Below are positions 24,499-32,928 of a stretch of 64,000 bases of DNA, one piece after another. Source of the stretch: UBA12567 sp964598425 (GTDB taxonomy: Bacteria; Planctomycetota; Phycisphaerae; Phycisphaerales; SM1A02); assembly GCA_964598425.1 (NCBI GenBank), contig CAZRBV010000001.1, positions 62,001 to 126,000 of the forward strand. The letters are read 5' to 3'. The notes under the pieces are model-generated. The model saw nothing but the letters and a program-made list of their open reading frames with translations, was not told the origin of the DNA and did not search any database. Every line of letters begins with the position of its first letter. The stretch's first letter is position 1. Position numbers and translations under genes: made by a program.

Positions 24499-25983
24499 AT
24501 GATGCTTCGATTTACCTCCTATGACGCCGAGGGGCGAGCCGATCCGGCCCCGCCACGCCACTCCATCCTTATCGACAAGGACGAGCGGGTGGTCTCGGGT
24601 CGTATTCGGAGCCGGGAGGGTGTCATCGAGTGCCTGCGAAAGGGCTCTGGTGCGCTTGCCATGGGACTGCTGTACGACGCGGGTGAGCCCGGCGAATTGT
24701 CGCTCCGCACCTGCCTTCTTCCATCGCGCGATATTCCCTATGTCCTGTCCGTGGAGCTGGCTCGCCACCGCATCGCCATGTTTGTTCACAAGGCCGAAGA
24801 ATGGATGATGGTTGACCTCGATGAGTCGCACCCGGCAATGCGGCTGTGGGAAGAAGCCCGCCGCTTGTTTACGACGGCCATGGTGACCGGCGATCAAGCA
24901 AAGGCAGATCGGGCCGGGCGTGCATCGTTGGCGCTGGCAATCCGGGCCTCGGAGCGGCTGGCGATTGCGCATGCCGAGATCCTCCTGAAGCGGCGATTTC
25001 GGGCGAAGGCAGCCCCATCGACGTCGATCGGCGTCAGAAGCGACCCTGCCCGACGTGGCGAGGCGCCCCGGCACCTCGCGCAGCGCCACTTTCGACTCCT
25101 TGCGATTCCGCTTCGGTGGGATCGGCTGTGCCCCGAGGAAGGGGCTTATGTGTGGGATCAGACCGACGACTGGATCGCATGGGCGGAAGATCACGATTGC
25201 CGCGTACTCGGTGGTCCACTGATCGATCTCGGCAGGCACGGTCTTCCCGGATGGGTTGCGAGCAGGGCCGTGTCCTATGAGCATCTCAGGGATCTTGCGT
25301 ACGAGCATGTTGAGCAGGTGGTGGCGCGGTACGGCGATCACATCGGTATGTGGTCGATCGGCACGGGATTCAATACGAATACGACGATCTCCCTGAAGCC
25401 CAAGGAGATGGTTGATCTGGCGCGAACGCTGGCGCTGCGCGTTCGAGAGGGCTACCGCGGCCGCCGCGTCATTATCGAAGTGGAGCAGCTCTGGAGCGAG
25501 TACATGTTCAAGCATGCTGATGCGCTCCCACCGGTCAAGTTTCTGGAGCAACTCATTCAGTCTGGAATTCGGTTCGATGGAGTCGGACTGCGCCTTCAAT
25601 TCGGAGACGGCCAGGATGGGCGGTCCATGCGTGATCTGATGGAGATCAGCCGACTGCTCGACCGCTATCACTTGCTTGACCTGCGAGTGCTGGTGACTGA
25701 CTTGGGCGTGCCCTCACATGAAATTGCTGACGATGGCGGCCACTGGCGGGAGGCCTGGAGCGAGACGTTGCAGAGCCAATGGGCGAATCGCGCTGTGCCC
25801 ATGCTGCTCTCCAAACCGCACATCGAATCAATCATCTGGACCGATCTCTTTGATCACGAAGACACGTGCCCTCAATCGGCGGGCCTGATTTCAGATCGCG
25901 GCTCGGCCAAACAGATACTCAAGCAACTCGTCTCGTGGCGGCGGGTACTCTCAAAGCCGCTCGGGTCGCCGCAGGCACCATGA
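24499..25983 (+). CDS. Glycoside hydrolase family 10-like protein, catalytic glutamates not evident
   Basis: A 494-residue protein without a signal peptide. Residues ~1-170 form an N-terminal domain (GELSLRTCLLPSRDIPYVLS, AEEWMMVDLDES). The rest resembles a GH10 (endo-xylanase) TIM barrel: FRLLAIPLRWDRLCPEEG, WVASRAVSYEHLRDLAYEHV, IEVEQLWSEYM, IRFDGVGLRLQFGDG. At the positions expected for the two catalytic glutamates it has WSIGTGFN (285-292) instead of W-x-V-N-E, and LVTDLGVP (399-405) instead of TELD. It may be a non-catalytic or chemically different member. ATG 24499 is used, ATG 24502 is adjacent. The stop overlaps the next start as ATGA. Confidence 0.65.
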   Translation: MMLRFTSYDAEGRADPAPPRHSILIDKDERVVSGRIRSREGVIECLRKGSGALAMGLLYDAGEPGELSLRTCLLPSRDIPYVLSVELARHRIAMFVHKAEEWMMVDLDESHPAMRLWEEARRLFTTAMVTGDQAKADRAGRASLALAIRASERLAIAHAEILLKRRFRAKAAPSTSIGVRSDPARRGEAPRHLAQRHFRLLAIPLRWDRLCPEEGAYVWDQTDDWIAWAEDHDCRVLGGPLIDLGRHGLPGWVASRAVSYEHLRDLAYEHVEQVVARYGDHIGMWSIGTGFNTNTTISLKPKEMVDLARTLALRVREGYRGRRVIIEVEQLWSEYMFKHADALPPVKFLEQLIQSGIRFDGVGLRLQFGDGQDGRSMRDLMEISRLLDRYHLLDLRVLVTDLGVPSHEIADDGGHWREAWSETLQSQWANRAVPMLLSKPHIESIIWTDLFDHEDTCPQSAGLISDRGSAKQILKQLVSWRRVLSKPLGSPQAP

Positions 25984-26306
25984 TGCGACACCCGGTGCAC
26001 CACAGGCGGTATGGAGCCGGTGCCTCCTCGCTGCTCATATGCGTGACGATTGCTGGAGCCTCATTGTGGGCCCATCGTGATGCGTGTCCTGCGCCGGGCA
26101 TCGGCTGGGGGGACATCGCGATCATCCCCTCAGATACCGCTGATCCATCGATGTGGCGGCTTGTCCCAGGTATCGGACCGGTATTGGCGCAGCGTCTTGC
26201 CATTGCGGGGGAGTCCCGCATCCTGCGATCCAGAGCGGACCTGGCGGCGGTTGAAGGTATCGGGCCGGTTCTTGCCAGCCGAACAGCGGATTGCATTCGG
26301 TGGTAG
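25980..26306 (+). CDS. Small membrane-anchored helix-hairpin-helix protein
   Basis: A 108-residue protein. One hydrophobic segment near the N-terminus (ASSLLICVTIAGASLWA) is followed by a ComEA-like helix-hairpin-helix pair: WRLVPGIGPVLAQRLAI and LAAVEGIGPVLASRTADC. Such motifs bind DNA without sequence specificity; with the membrane anchor, this resembles the DNA receptor ComEA in miniature, although no other competence gene is in the window. It starts at ATGA overlapping the GH10-like gene and ends overlapping the mfd start, so it appears co-translated with both. Confidence 0.7.
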   Translation: MMRHPVHHRRYGAGASSLLICVTIAGASLWAHRDACPAPGIGWGDIAIIPSDTADPSMWRLVPGIGPVLAQRLAIAGESRILRSRADLAAVEGIGPVLASRTADCIRW

Positions 26307-29300
26307 TCGATCAGGCACACCAGCAGTGGTACGCAGCCATCGACGAGGCGCCGCTGATCGATCACATCGATGCAGTGATGCGTCAAGGCGTGGTGGTCGT
26401 TGAAGGACGTTCGGGCTCCTCAACGTGCATGGTTCTGGCTGCGGTGGCATCGAGGAGGAGAGCGCCAAGACTGCTCGTCACGGCGCACCTTGACCAGACA
26501 GATGAGGCCCTCGAAGAGTTGTCGGCGCGCGGAATCAAGGCGGTGCGTTTTCCAGCGCTCGAAACGCTTCCGGGCGAGACGTCCGCCCGCTCAGATCTGA
26601 TTGCCGAGCGGCTCTGTGTGGTGCGAGACATCGGGCGGTTCTCAGATACGATCGTAGTCGCCCCGATTGCCGCGCTGATGCAGCCGATACCCTCGGCCGA
26701 TGATCTTGGTGACCAACTTCGGACGATCCGGGTGGGTGATCGCATCGATCAGGCGGATTTGATTGCCTGGCTGACTGAGGCGAACTGGGTGCGGGCAGCG
26801 ACTGTGGAGCGCCCTGCGGAGTTCGCAGTTCGCGGCGATGTCATCGATCTGTTTCCTGAGGTTGGCCCGCCAGCGCGCATCGATGTGTTCGGTGATGAGA
26901 TCGAGTCGCTCCATGCGATCGATCTGGACACGATGGGTTCGGCGCAGCGCCTTGATCGCGTTGATCTCGTGGTGGGGGGGAGCGCGATGGATGCGGGAAT
27001 CCCGGATGCCGGGGAGACGCCGAGGACGCTGCCCGATGTTCTCGATGCCCGGTGGACAGTCGTATTGGACGATCCCGCTGAAATCAACGAGCAGGCACGG
27101 TCGTACTCCGATCGGGTGGCGGGAGGCGGTTGGATTGCCGATGTCGAAGACATTCAGGCGGCATTGGTGTCGCGATGCGAGGGCGTGTGCCTGATCGGTG
27201 CCGGATTGGAATCGCCTGCCGCCCAGCTGCCCGCATCGCCACTCCCCGCGTTTCCAGATCAGGCGGCTGACGCGATCGATGACATTCGGCGGCGAGCCGG
27301 TGATCATCGACTGGTTCTTGTCTGCCAGCAGGATGGTGATGCAGACAGGCTTCGCGAGCTGCTTGACGACGTGCCCGAAGGAGCAACGATCGCGGCTGGA
27401 TATCTGCATCGCGGCTTTGTGTGGCATGGCGGCGATGTTCCGGTGCAGTTCATTCCGTATCACGAGATCGTCCATCGGTATCAGGTGAGGCGCCGCGTTC
27501 ACGGTAGTGGAGCGAGACGGGATCTGGACGCATTTGTTGAGATTTCGGCCGGTGATCATGTGGTTCACCGCGGACATGGTGTAGCGGAGTTTCTCGGTAT
27601 GCGGCTCCAATCTCGGCAAGGCGAGGAGGACTCTCAAGAGGAGTTCCTTGTGCTGGAGTTTGCACAAGGAGCGCGGCTGCTTGTTCCTGCCACAGGGATT
27701 GAGGAGGTCCACCGATACATCGGCGCATTCAAGGGAGCGCCCGAACGATCCCTGCTTGGCGGCCGAGCCTGGGGCAATCGAAAAGAACGTGCTGCAGAAT
27801 CGGTTCGCGATCTGGCCGCCGAGTTGCTCCGCGTTCAGGCCGTGCGCCAGGGCCGCGCCGGATTCAGCTTTCCCCCGGACGGTGATTGGCAACGCGAGTT
27901 TGAAGCGGCCTTTCCATGGGATCCGACTCGCGATCAGCACTCGGCGTTCGAATCGGTTCGGGGGGACATGCAGGCTGCCAGACCAATGGATCGGTTGGTA
28001 TGCGGCGACGTTGGGTTTGGAAAGACCGAGGTTGCCATCCGGGCGGCGTTTCGAACCGCCGCCGCGGGAAGGCAAGTGGCGATTCTTGTGCCGACCACGG
28101 TGCTGGCCGAGCAGCACGAACGAACAGTCCGCAGTAGATTCGCCGGGTTCCCATTTCGCGTCGAGTCGATGAGCCGATTCAAGACGCCGAAGGAGCAGCG
28201 AGCGATCCTGAAGGATCTTGCTGACGGTCACGTGGATGTATTGATCGGCACTCACCGCCTCTTGAGTCATGATGTGCACTTCAAGGATCTTGCCCTGGTT
28301 GTCATCGATGAAGAACAGCGTTTCGGTGTCGAACACAAGCAGCGGCTGCTGGAGCTTCGGGCGACCGTCGATGTGTTGACGATGACTGCGACGCCGATTC
28401 CCCGAACGCTTCACATGTCGATGATGGGACTGCGGGACATCAGTAGCCTTCAGACGGCGCCGGTCGATCGACGCGCGGTCGTCACCGAAGTTATGCCGTG
28501 GAACAAAGAGCGGCTGCGAGCGGCACTGAAGCGAGAGCTTGCGAGAGAGGGTCAGATCTTCGTCGTTCACAATCGAATCAGCGATCTGGATGACGTTGCC
28601 GAAGCGATTCACGAACTGGTTCCAGATGCGAAGATTGTCACTGGGCATGGCCGGATGACACCGAGCGCACTGGAGAAAACGATGCTGGCGTTCATGCGGC
28701 ACGAGGCCGATGTGCTGGTTGCGACAACGATCATCGAGTCGGGAATCGATATTCCAAACGCCAACACCATGATCATTAACGAGGCTGACCGATATGGCCT
28801 CGCCGATCTCCATCAGCTTCGGGGAAGGGTGGGCAGATCAAGGCACCGGGCGTACTGTTATCTGCTCCTGCCAATGACTCGGACCGTGCGTCCCGATGCT
28901 CGTCGGCGGCTCGAAGCCGTCGAGTCCTTTTCGATGCTGGGTGCAGGTTTCCGAATCGCGTTGCGTGACCTCGAACTCAGAGGGGCGGGCAATCTGCTTG
29001 GACCGGAGCAATCCGGACACATCGCAGCTGTTGGGTACGAGTTGTATTGCCGGCTCCTGGAACGGGCGGTCGAAGACCTCAAGGAAGGGCGAGCTGTTGA
29101 TGAAGCGCCGTGTGTCGTGGATATCGGCTGGACGGGGTACTTCCCGGAACCGTGGATTCCGAGCGAGTCGCGGCGACTGGACGCCTATCGGCGGCTCGCT
29201 CGCGCAGGGTCGATCGAGGCAATCGGGGCCGTTCTGTCGGATCTTGAGAGTGCGTACGGAGCGGTTCCGCCGCCCGCAGACCGCCTTCGGATGGTGCGAT

Positions 29301-29548
29301 CGGTTGCGGTGCTCGCGGCGGCCCATGGCGTGCGCGCAGTCCTGAGGCGTGACGAAGATCTGGTCTTTCAAACACCCCGCGCGCCGGTGCTGCTTGCTCG
29401 GCTGCAGCGTGTGCCTGGCATCGTGCGGCGGGTGGGCTCCAACAGCCCTGAGGGGCTCGGTGAGGTCTGGTGGCGGGTTCCTGCGGGCCACCAGTCCATT
29501 GAGGGCGTGTTGAAACACTTGATGCGTTCGCTTGGCAGCAATGCGTAG
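26300..29548 (+). CDS. mfd: Transcription-repair coupling factor Mfd
   Basis: A 1082-residue ATP-dependent translocase that removes stalled RNA polymerase and recruits UvrA. Domains in order: UvrB-like N-terminal region (ARLLVTAHLDQT-like strands, FPALETLPGE, AEFAVRGDVIDLFP), RNA-polymerase-interacting CarD-like domain (GDHVVHRGHGVAEFLGM), RecG-like helicase core with Walker A GDVGFGKTE, DEEQ box (VVIDEEQRFGVEHKQRL), motif III TMTATPIPRTLHMS, HNRISDLDDVAE, and motif VI GRVGRSRHRAYCYLL, and a C-terminal D7 domain. Length is near the family norm. The start is uncertain: GTG 26300 is used because it overlaps the previous stop; TTG 26291 is also possible. No Shine-Dalgarno site is seen. Confidence 0.95.
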   Translation: MVVDQAHQQWYAAIDEAPLIDHIDAVMRQGVVVVEGRSGSSTCMVLAAVASRRRAPRLLVTAHLDQTDEALEELSARGIKAVRFPALETLPGETSARSDLIAERLCVVRDIGRFSDTIVVAPIAALMQPIPSADDLGDQLRTIRVGDRIDQADLIAWLTEANWVRAATVERPAEFAVRGDVIDLFPEVGPPARIDVFGDEIESLHAIDLDTMGSAQRLDRVDLVVGGSAMDAGIPDAGETPRTLPDVLDARWTVVLDDPAEINEQARSYSDRVAGGGWIADVEDIQAALVSRCEGVCLIGAGLESPAAQLPASPLPAFPDQAADAIDDIRRRAGDHRLVLVCQQDGDADRLRELLDDVPEGATIAAGYLHRGFVWHGGDVPVQFIPYHEIVHRYQVRRRVHGSGARRDLDAFVEISAGDHVVHRGHGVAEFLGMRLQSRQGEEDSQEEFLVLEFAQGARLLVPATGIEEVHRYIGAFKGAPERSLLGGRAWGNRKERAAESVRDLAAELLRVQAVRQGRAGFSFPPDGDWQREFEAAFPWDPTRDQHSAFESVRGDMQAARPMDRLVCGDVGFGKTEVAIRAAFRTAAAGRQVAILVPTTVLAEQHERTVRSRFAGFPFRVESMSRFKTPKEQRAILKDLADGHVDVLIGTHRLLSHDVHFKDLALVVIDEEQRFGVEHKQRLLELRATVDVLTMTATPIPRTLHMSMMGLRDISSLQTAPVDRRAVVTEVMPWNKERLRAALKRELAREGQIFVVHNRISDLDDVAEAIHELVPDAKIVTGHGRMTPSALEKTMLAFMRHEADVLVATTIIESGIDIPNANTMIINEADRYGLADLHQLRGRVGRSRHRAYCYLLLPMTRTVRPDARRRLEAVESFSMLGAGFRIALRDLELRGAGNLLGPEQSGHIAAVGYELYCRLLERAVEDLKEGRAVDEAPCVVDIGWTGYFPEPWIPSESRRLDAYRRLARAGSIEAIGAVLSDLESAYGAVPPPADRLRMVRSVAVLAAAHGVRAVLRRDEDLVFQTPRAPVLLARLQRVPGIVRRVGSNSPEGLGEVWWRVPAGHQSIEGVLKHLMRSLGSNA

Positions 29549-29596
29549 CGTGGACCAGCCATCAATGCGACGCGAGCGGTGTAGTGAAGGTCACCG

Positions 29597-29602
29597 TACC
29601 AT
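29597..29602 (+). promoter_or_regulatory. Putative -10 element of the 29612 membrane protein gene
   Basis: TACCAT, nine bases before the ATG at 29612. Confidence 0.35.
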
Positions 29603-29611
29603 TGGCGGCAG

Positions 29612-30529
29612 ATGGGCCTGACTCTGACATTGGCAGCGGCTGCGGCCCTCGGAATCCTCACGCTGTTCGCAGTCGATCGCATGATGGAGGCCGCAGATCA
29701 TCCGGGTCGACCGCGACGCGTACTCTCCACCTTGTGGCTGCCGTTGTGCATGGCCGTGCCCCCGCTTGGGATGGTCGCATGGGCAGACCGGGGCGCTGGC
29801 GGATCGTTGGCCGGTCTGCTCGGAGGGCTGAGCCTGGTGCCACTGGGGGCCTTGCTCGCGGTGCCTCCAATGCTGCTCGCTCGGGCTGCCAGAGGGCATT
29901 CGGACTGGCACGCTGATGACCATGTGCCATTGGCCTGGCCCGCGATCGGAACCATGTTGCTGCTGCTCGCTGCTGCGGGGAGCGGACCACAGTTTCTCCT
30001 GATCGTTGTCTGCGCCGTTGGCCTGGTGCTCATCTGGGCCGAGACCCTTCCGCGGCCCTTCGAGGGGCACGGCGGCCCCGGGGGCGGATGGGTTCTGATC
30101 TGCTTGGGTCTGACTACAGCCTTGGCATTCGTAGTGTGGAGTGGGCCGCACCATCGAGGCGTGCTGGTCATACCCCTGATCGTGACCATCGTCATTCCAC
30201 TTCTCGCGGCGTGGCGGCTTGGGCGGCGAAGCGGGCTGCTGGTGGCGGGGTGGGGGGCTGCGTTGTCACCGATCCTGCTGCTTGGGGTAACAGGGCAGGA
30301 TGGCGTTCGCGTGGCCGTGCAGGGCGCGATGGGGGGTGCCTATCTGGTGGTGGGGCACCCCGGCGTTGATGGCCTCGAGATTCTGGCAGCACCCGGAGCA
30401 GGCGTGATGGTGATCTCCGGCATGGTGGCGGGATGGGCTCGAGCCCCGCAAGGGCGAGGTCGTGTGCTGGCATCGTTGGGTTGGCTGGCAGGAATCGCTT
30501 CGGTCGTGGCCCTGATCGCCTACCTCTGA
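29612..30529 (+). CDS. Polytopic membrane protein of unknown function
   Basis: A 305-residue protein with about nine predicted membrane segments, rich in Gly, Ala and Leu (for example LTLTLAAAAALGILTLFAV, LLLIVV-type and LVIPLIVTIVIPLLAAWRL). A soluble loop after the second segment holds His/Asp residues (RGHSDWHADDHVP). No transporter or enzyme motif is recognised. The ATG at 29612 gives an N-terminal signal-like first segment and follows a TACCAT hexamer. It lies 63 bases after mfd and probably has its own promoter. Confidence 0.65.
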   Translation: MGLTLTLAAAAALGILTLFAVDRMMEAADHPGRPRRVLSTLWLPLCMAVPPLGMVAWADRGAGGSLAGLLGGLSLVPLGALLAVPPMLLARAARGHSDWHADDHVPLAWPAIGTMLLLLAAAGSGPQFLLIVVCAVGLVLIWAETLPRPFEGHGGPGGGWVLICLGLTTALAFVVWSGPHHRGVLVIPLIVTIVIPLLAAWRLGRRSGLLVAGWGAALSPILLLGVTGQDGVRVAVQGAMGGAYLVVGHPGVDGLEILAAPGAGVMVISGMVAGWARAPQGRGRVLASLGWLAGIASVVALIAYL

Positions 30530-30713
30530 GCCCGTGATTCAAGTCGAACCTCGCGATGAACCGATGCACGCCTTGGCTGCAGGGATGCGGTTGTCGGAAG
30601 TGCTTGGGTGCACGCTTCAACACGAGAAGCTCAGGCGGGCCGCTGAGAGGTCAGGCTGATTCCGTTGGGCTTGCACGCGAGTGTGCTGGCCTCCAGGTCA
30701 CGGAAGGACCTCA

Positions 30714-31112
30714 ATGCTCACCGATCGACAACGCGAGATTCTCCCCACAACACGGGAGTCCACGACTCACAAATTCTCCGTCAGCGGCTTTGAGGGCTAC
30801 CTGACCGTGGGCTTGTTCGACGATGGCCGCCCAGGCGAGATCTTCATCAAGATGAGTAAGGAAGGGTCGACGCTCTCCGGGCTCATTCAGGGATTCTGCC
30901 GGAGCTTTTCCATTTCATTGCAGTACGGGCTGCCGGTCGATGATGCGGTTCGGCGATTCAAGGGGATGCGATTCGAGCCCTCAGGCGCGACGAGCAATCC
31001 GGATATCCCTGAAGCATCAAGCATCCTGGATTACATCGCCCGCTATCTGGAACTGCAGTTCGGAGCAGTGGCGACCACGTCGCCACCGGCCGGATGGCGG
31101 GCTGTCGCGTAA
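30714..31112 (+). CDS. Stand-alone TSCPD-domain protein (B12-dependent ribonucleotide reductase C-terminal domain)
   Basis: A 132-residue protein that is almost entirely the TSCPD domain found at the C-terminus of class II (adenosylcobalamin-dependent) ribonucleotide reductases: KFSVSGFEGYLTVGLFDDGR, PGEIFIKMSKEGSTLSG, the ISLQYGLPVDDAVRRFKGM segment and FEPSGATSNPDIPEA. The catalytic part of the reductase is absent and the cysteine of the TSCPD-type motif is not evident. The domain may act in trans with a reductase encoded elsewhere; that is inference. ATG 30714 has GGAAGGA six bases upstream. It is convergent with the ribosomal-protein unit, separated by a strong hairpin. Confidence 0.8.
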   Translation: MLTDRQREILPTTRESTTHKFSVSGFEGYLTVGLFDDGRPGEIFIKMSKEGSTLSGLIQGFCRSFSISLQYGLPVDDAVRRFKGMRFEPSGATSNPDIPEASSILDYIARYLELQFGAVATTSPPAGWRAVA

Positions 31113-31138
31113 TCGCACCCTCTAACCATTGCACAACG

Positions 31139-31169
31139 ACCGCGTGCCGACGATACGTCGGCTCGCGGT
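31139..31169. terminator. Strong hairpin between convergent units, likely bidirectional terminator
   Basis: ACCGCG-T-GCCGACG-ATA-CGTCGGC-T-CGCGGT: 13 base pairs with one T/T mismatch and a three-base loop. GCAC at 31131-31134 and GTGC at 31175-31178 can extend it across an internal loop. It sits between the TSCPD gene and the end of the L9 unit. There is no T-run, so termination is inferred from position. Confidence 0.5.
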
Positions 31170-31195
31170 GTGTCGTGCCCATGGTTGAGGTTTGG

Positions 31196-31795
31196 CTACT
31201 CCTCGGCCGTGGCCGGTTCGCCGGTGCCTGCATCAGGCTCCGCTGCCGGGGCGGCAGCGGCGGGTTGAGGCGCGGGCTTCTCAATGAGTTCGCCCTCATC
31301 ATCAAACTCCATCTCCTCTCGCTCCTCGAGGGGCTGGTCCGGCTCGACGACCACCGTAATGTCGGCCCTGAGATCGGCTTCGAATTGGATCGGCACTTCG
31401 TACGATCCGATTCGGCGGATCGAGGCAGGAAGACGGACGGCGCGAATGTCGACGCCCGGATAGCCCACCTGCTCAAGGCCGTCGGCGATATCTCGCTGGG
31501 TGACCGATCCGTAGAGGCCACCGCGGTCATTGCACGATCTGATGAGTGTGAGCTCGACTTCTCCCAGTCGGGTGATCAGTTCTTCCCGATCTGAACGCCG
31601 CGCTTCAACTCGCGCAAGCGCCTCGGCCCGTTCGGCGCGGAGTTCTTCGATTCGCTCATCGCTCGGTGGCTCGGCCATGCCCATTGGGAGCAGATAATTG
31701 CGGGCATACCCGGTTCGTACCTTCACGACATCCCCGATGATGCCGAGGCTCTCGATGTTCTCAAGAAGCAGCAGATTGATAGTTCTTCGACTCAT
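31196..31795 (-). CDS. rplI: 50S ribosomal protein L9
   Basis: A 199-residue ribosomal protein. The N-terminal signature LLLENIESLGIIGDVVKVRTGYARNYL is typical, followed by the connecting helix (ELRAERAEALARVEARR) and the C-terminal domain with GGLYGSVTQRDIADGL. Oddity: about 50 extra residues at the C-terminus, first acidic (EEREEMEFDDEGELIEK) then Ala/Pro-rich. ATG 31795 has GGAGGA upstream. It is the last gene of the minus-strand unit that begins with tRNA-Gln; the strong hairpin follows. S18 (rpsR), often found before L9, is absent. Confidence 0.95.
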   Translation of the reverse strand: MSRRTINLLLLENIESLGIIGDVVKVRTGYARNYLLPMGMAEPPSDERIEELRAERAEALARVEARRSDREELITRLGEVELTLIRSCNDRGGLYGSVTQRDIADGLEQVGYPGVDIRAVRLPASIRRIGSYEVPIQFEADLRADITVVVEPDQPLEEREEMEFDDEGELIEKPAPQPAAAAPAAEPDAGTGEPATAEE

Positions 31796-31879
31796 GTGCG
31801 GTGTCCTCCAGGGGAGTTAAGGAGTGCCGTCGTTTCGACACCCCAGCGTCTTGATGTGCGACCGGCGAACGTTCGCCAA

Positions 31880-32311
31880 TCAGAATGGAATGTCATCCGG
31901 CGTGGCTTGGCTGCCCGCCGTGGATTGGTAGGTTGATTCGGACCCCTTGCCGCCGCCTCCGCCGCCGCTGTTGCCACCGCGGCTGTCAACGAAGGTAAAG
32001 GTGTCGATGACCACGACGAGTTTGGATCGCCGGTTGCCCTCCCGGTCCTGCCACTCGTCAAGTCTGAGTCGTCCCTCAAGAAAGACGGGGCGTCCCTTAC
32101 CGAGGTACTTTGCCATGGTCTCGGCTGTGCGGCCCCAGGCTTCGCAATCGACGAAGGTCGTCTCTTCCTGCATTTCACCGGAGTTGTTGCGGTACCGACG
32201 ATTGACCGCGAGGCCGAGGTTGGCCACGGCAGTGTTGTTGGCAGTGTGCTTCAGCTGCACATCTCGGGTGAGATTGCCCATCAGGAATACTTTGTTCACA
32301 CTTCCGGCCAT
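31880..32311 (-). CDS. ssb: Single-stranded DNA-binding protein
   Basis: A 143-residue OB-fold protein that coats single-stranded DNA during replication and repair. Typical SSB elements: NKVFLMGNLTRDVQLKHT, VDCEAWGRTAETMAKYLGKG, VFLEGRLRLDEWQDREGN, then a Gly-rich linker and the conserved acidic tip DDIPF that recruits partner proteins. ATG 32311 has AGGAGG eight bases upstream; the longer frame upstream is not supported. It sits between S6 and L9, a common arrangement. Confidence 0.96.
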   Translation of the reverse strand: MAGSVNKVFLMGNLTRDVQLKHTANNTAVANLGLAVNRRYRNNSGEMQEETTFVDCEAWGRTAETMAKYLGKGRPVFLEGRLRLDEWQDREGNRRSKLVVVIDTFTFVDSRGGNSGGGGGGKGSESTYQSTAGSQATPDDIPF

Positions 32312-32397
32312 GGGTACGTCCTCCTGTTCGCGGCGGGTCATCGTACCGCCTTCCGGGGAAGGCGGCGGTTGAAACGCCGAAGAGCTGTGCATCTTTA

Positions 32398-32928
32398 TCA
32401 GGATGCAGCTGGCTCGCCTTCGGTGTTCTCGGCTGGTGCCTCTTCTTCGGCGGGTGCGTCACTCGCTTCGACCTCTCCGGTGTCATCGGCCTGGTCTTCG
32501 GCCTCTCGTTCGGCGCGAGTCGTTGCACGCACGGACGAGCTGGCTTCGTCGGCCTTCTGCTCACTCCGGAGCTTGATTTCATCAGCGAGTTCCACGCGGC
32601 CCTCGAGGGCGGCCATTTGCTCTTCTGAGAGGTGATCCGCTCGGGTGATCAGGAAGCGAAGAACGTCCTCGGAGAGCAGCAAGTTACGCTCAAGCATGGC
32701 GAACTTGTCTGCTGAGAGCTTGAAGAAGCCGAGGAAGTAGACGCCTCGCTTATTGCCCTTGATGGGGTATGCCAGACGCCTGTCGTCCCACTTTCGGAAC
32801 GAGATGACCTCGCCCCCGACCTTCTCCAGATGGTCGAGTACGTGCTGGCTCGCGGCACCGAGGTCGGCGGTCGCGGACTGGGGAAAGAGGAACATGCCCT
32901 CGTAGATGTTGACTGCTGTTTCAGACAT
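32398..32928 (-). CDS. rpsF: 30S ribosomal protein S6
   Basis: A 176-residue protein of the small subunit. The ~95-residue S6 core is clear: VNIYEGMFLFPQ, VISFRKWDDRRLAYPIKGNK, GVYFLGFFKL, and NLLLSEDVLRFLI. The remaining ~75 residues are an acidic, Ala/Glu-rich tail, much longer than the short tail of many homologs. ATG 32928 immediately follows the pth stop codon, with GGAGGAG upstream. Confidence 0.95.
   Translation of the reverse strand: MSETAVNIYEGMFLFPQSATADLGAASQHVLDHLEKVGGEVISFRKWDDRRLAYPIKGNKRGVYFLGFFKLSADKFAMLERNLLLSEDVLRFLITRADHLSEEQMAALEGRVELADEIKLRSEQKADEASSSVRATTRAEREAEDQADDTGEVEASDAPAEEEAPAENTEGEPAAS

Noticed and set aside
26642..28813. Minus-strand open frame of 723 codons
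   Set aside because: Fully antisense to mfd; composition is that of a reverse-complement shadow in GC-rich DNA.
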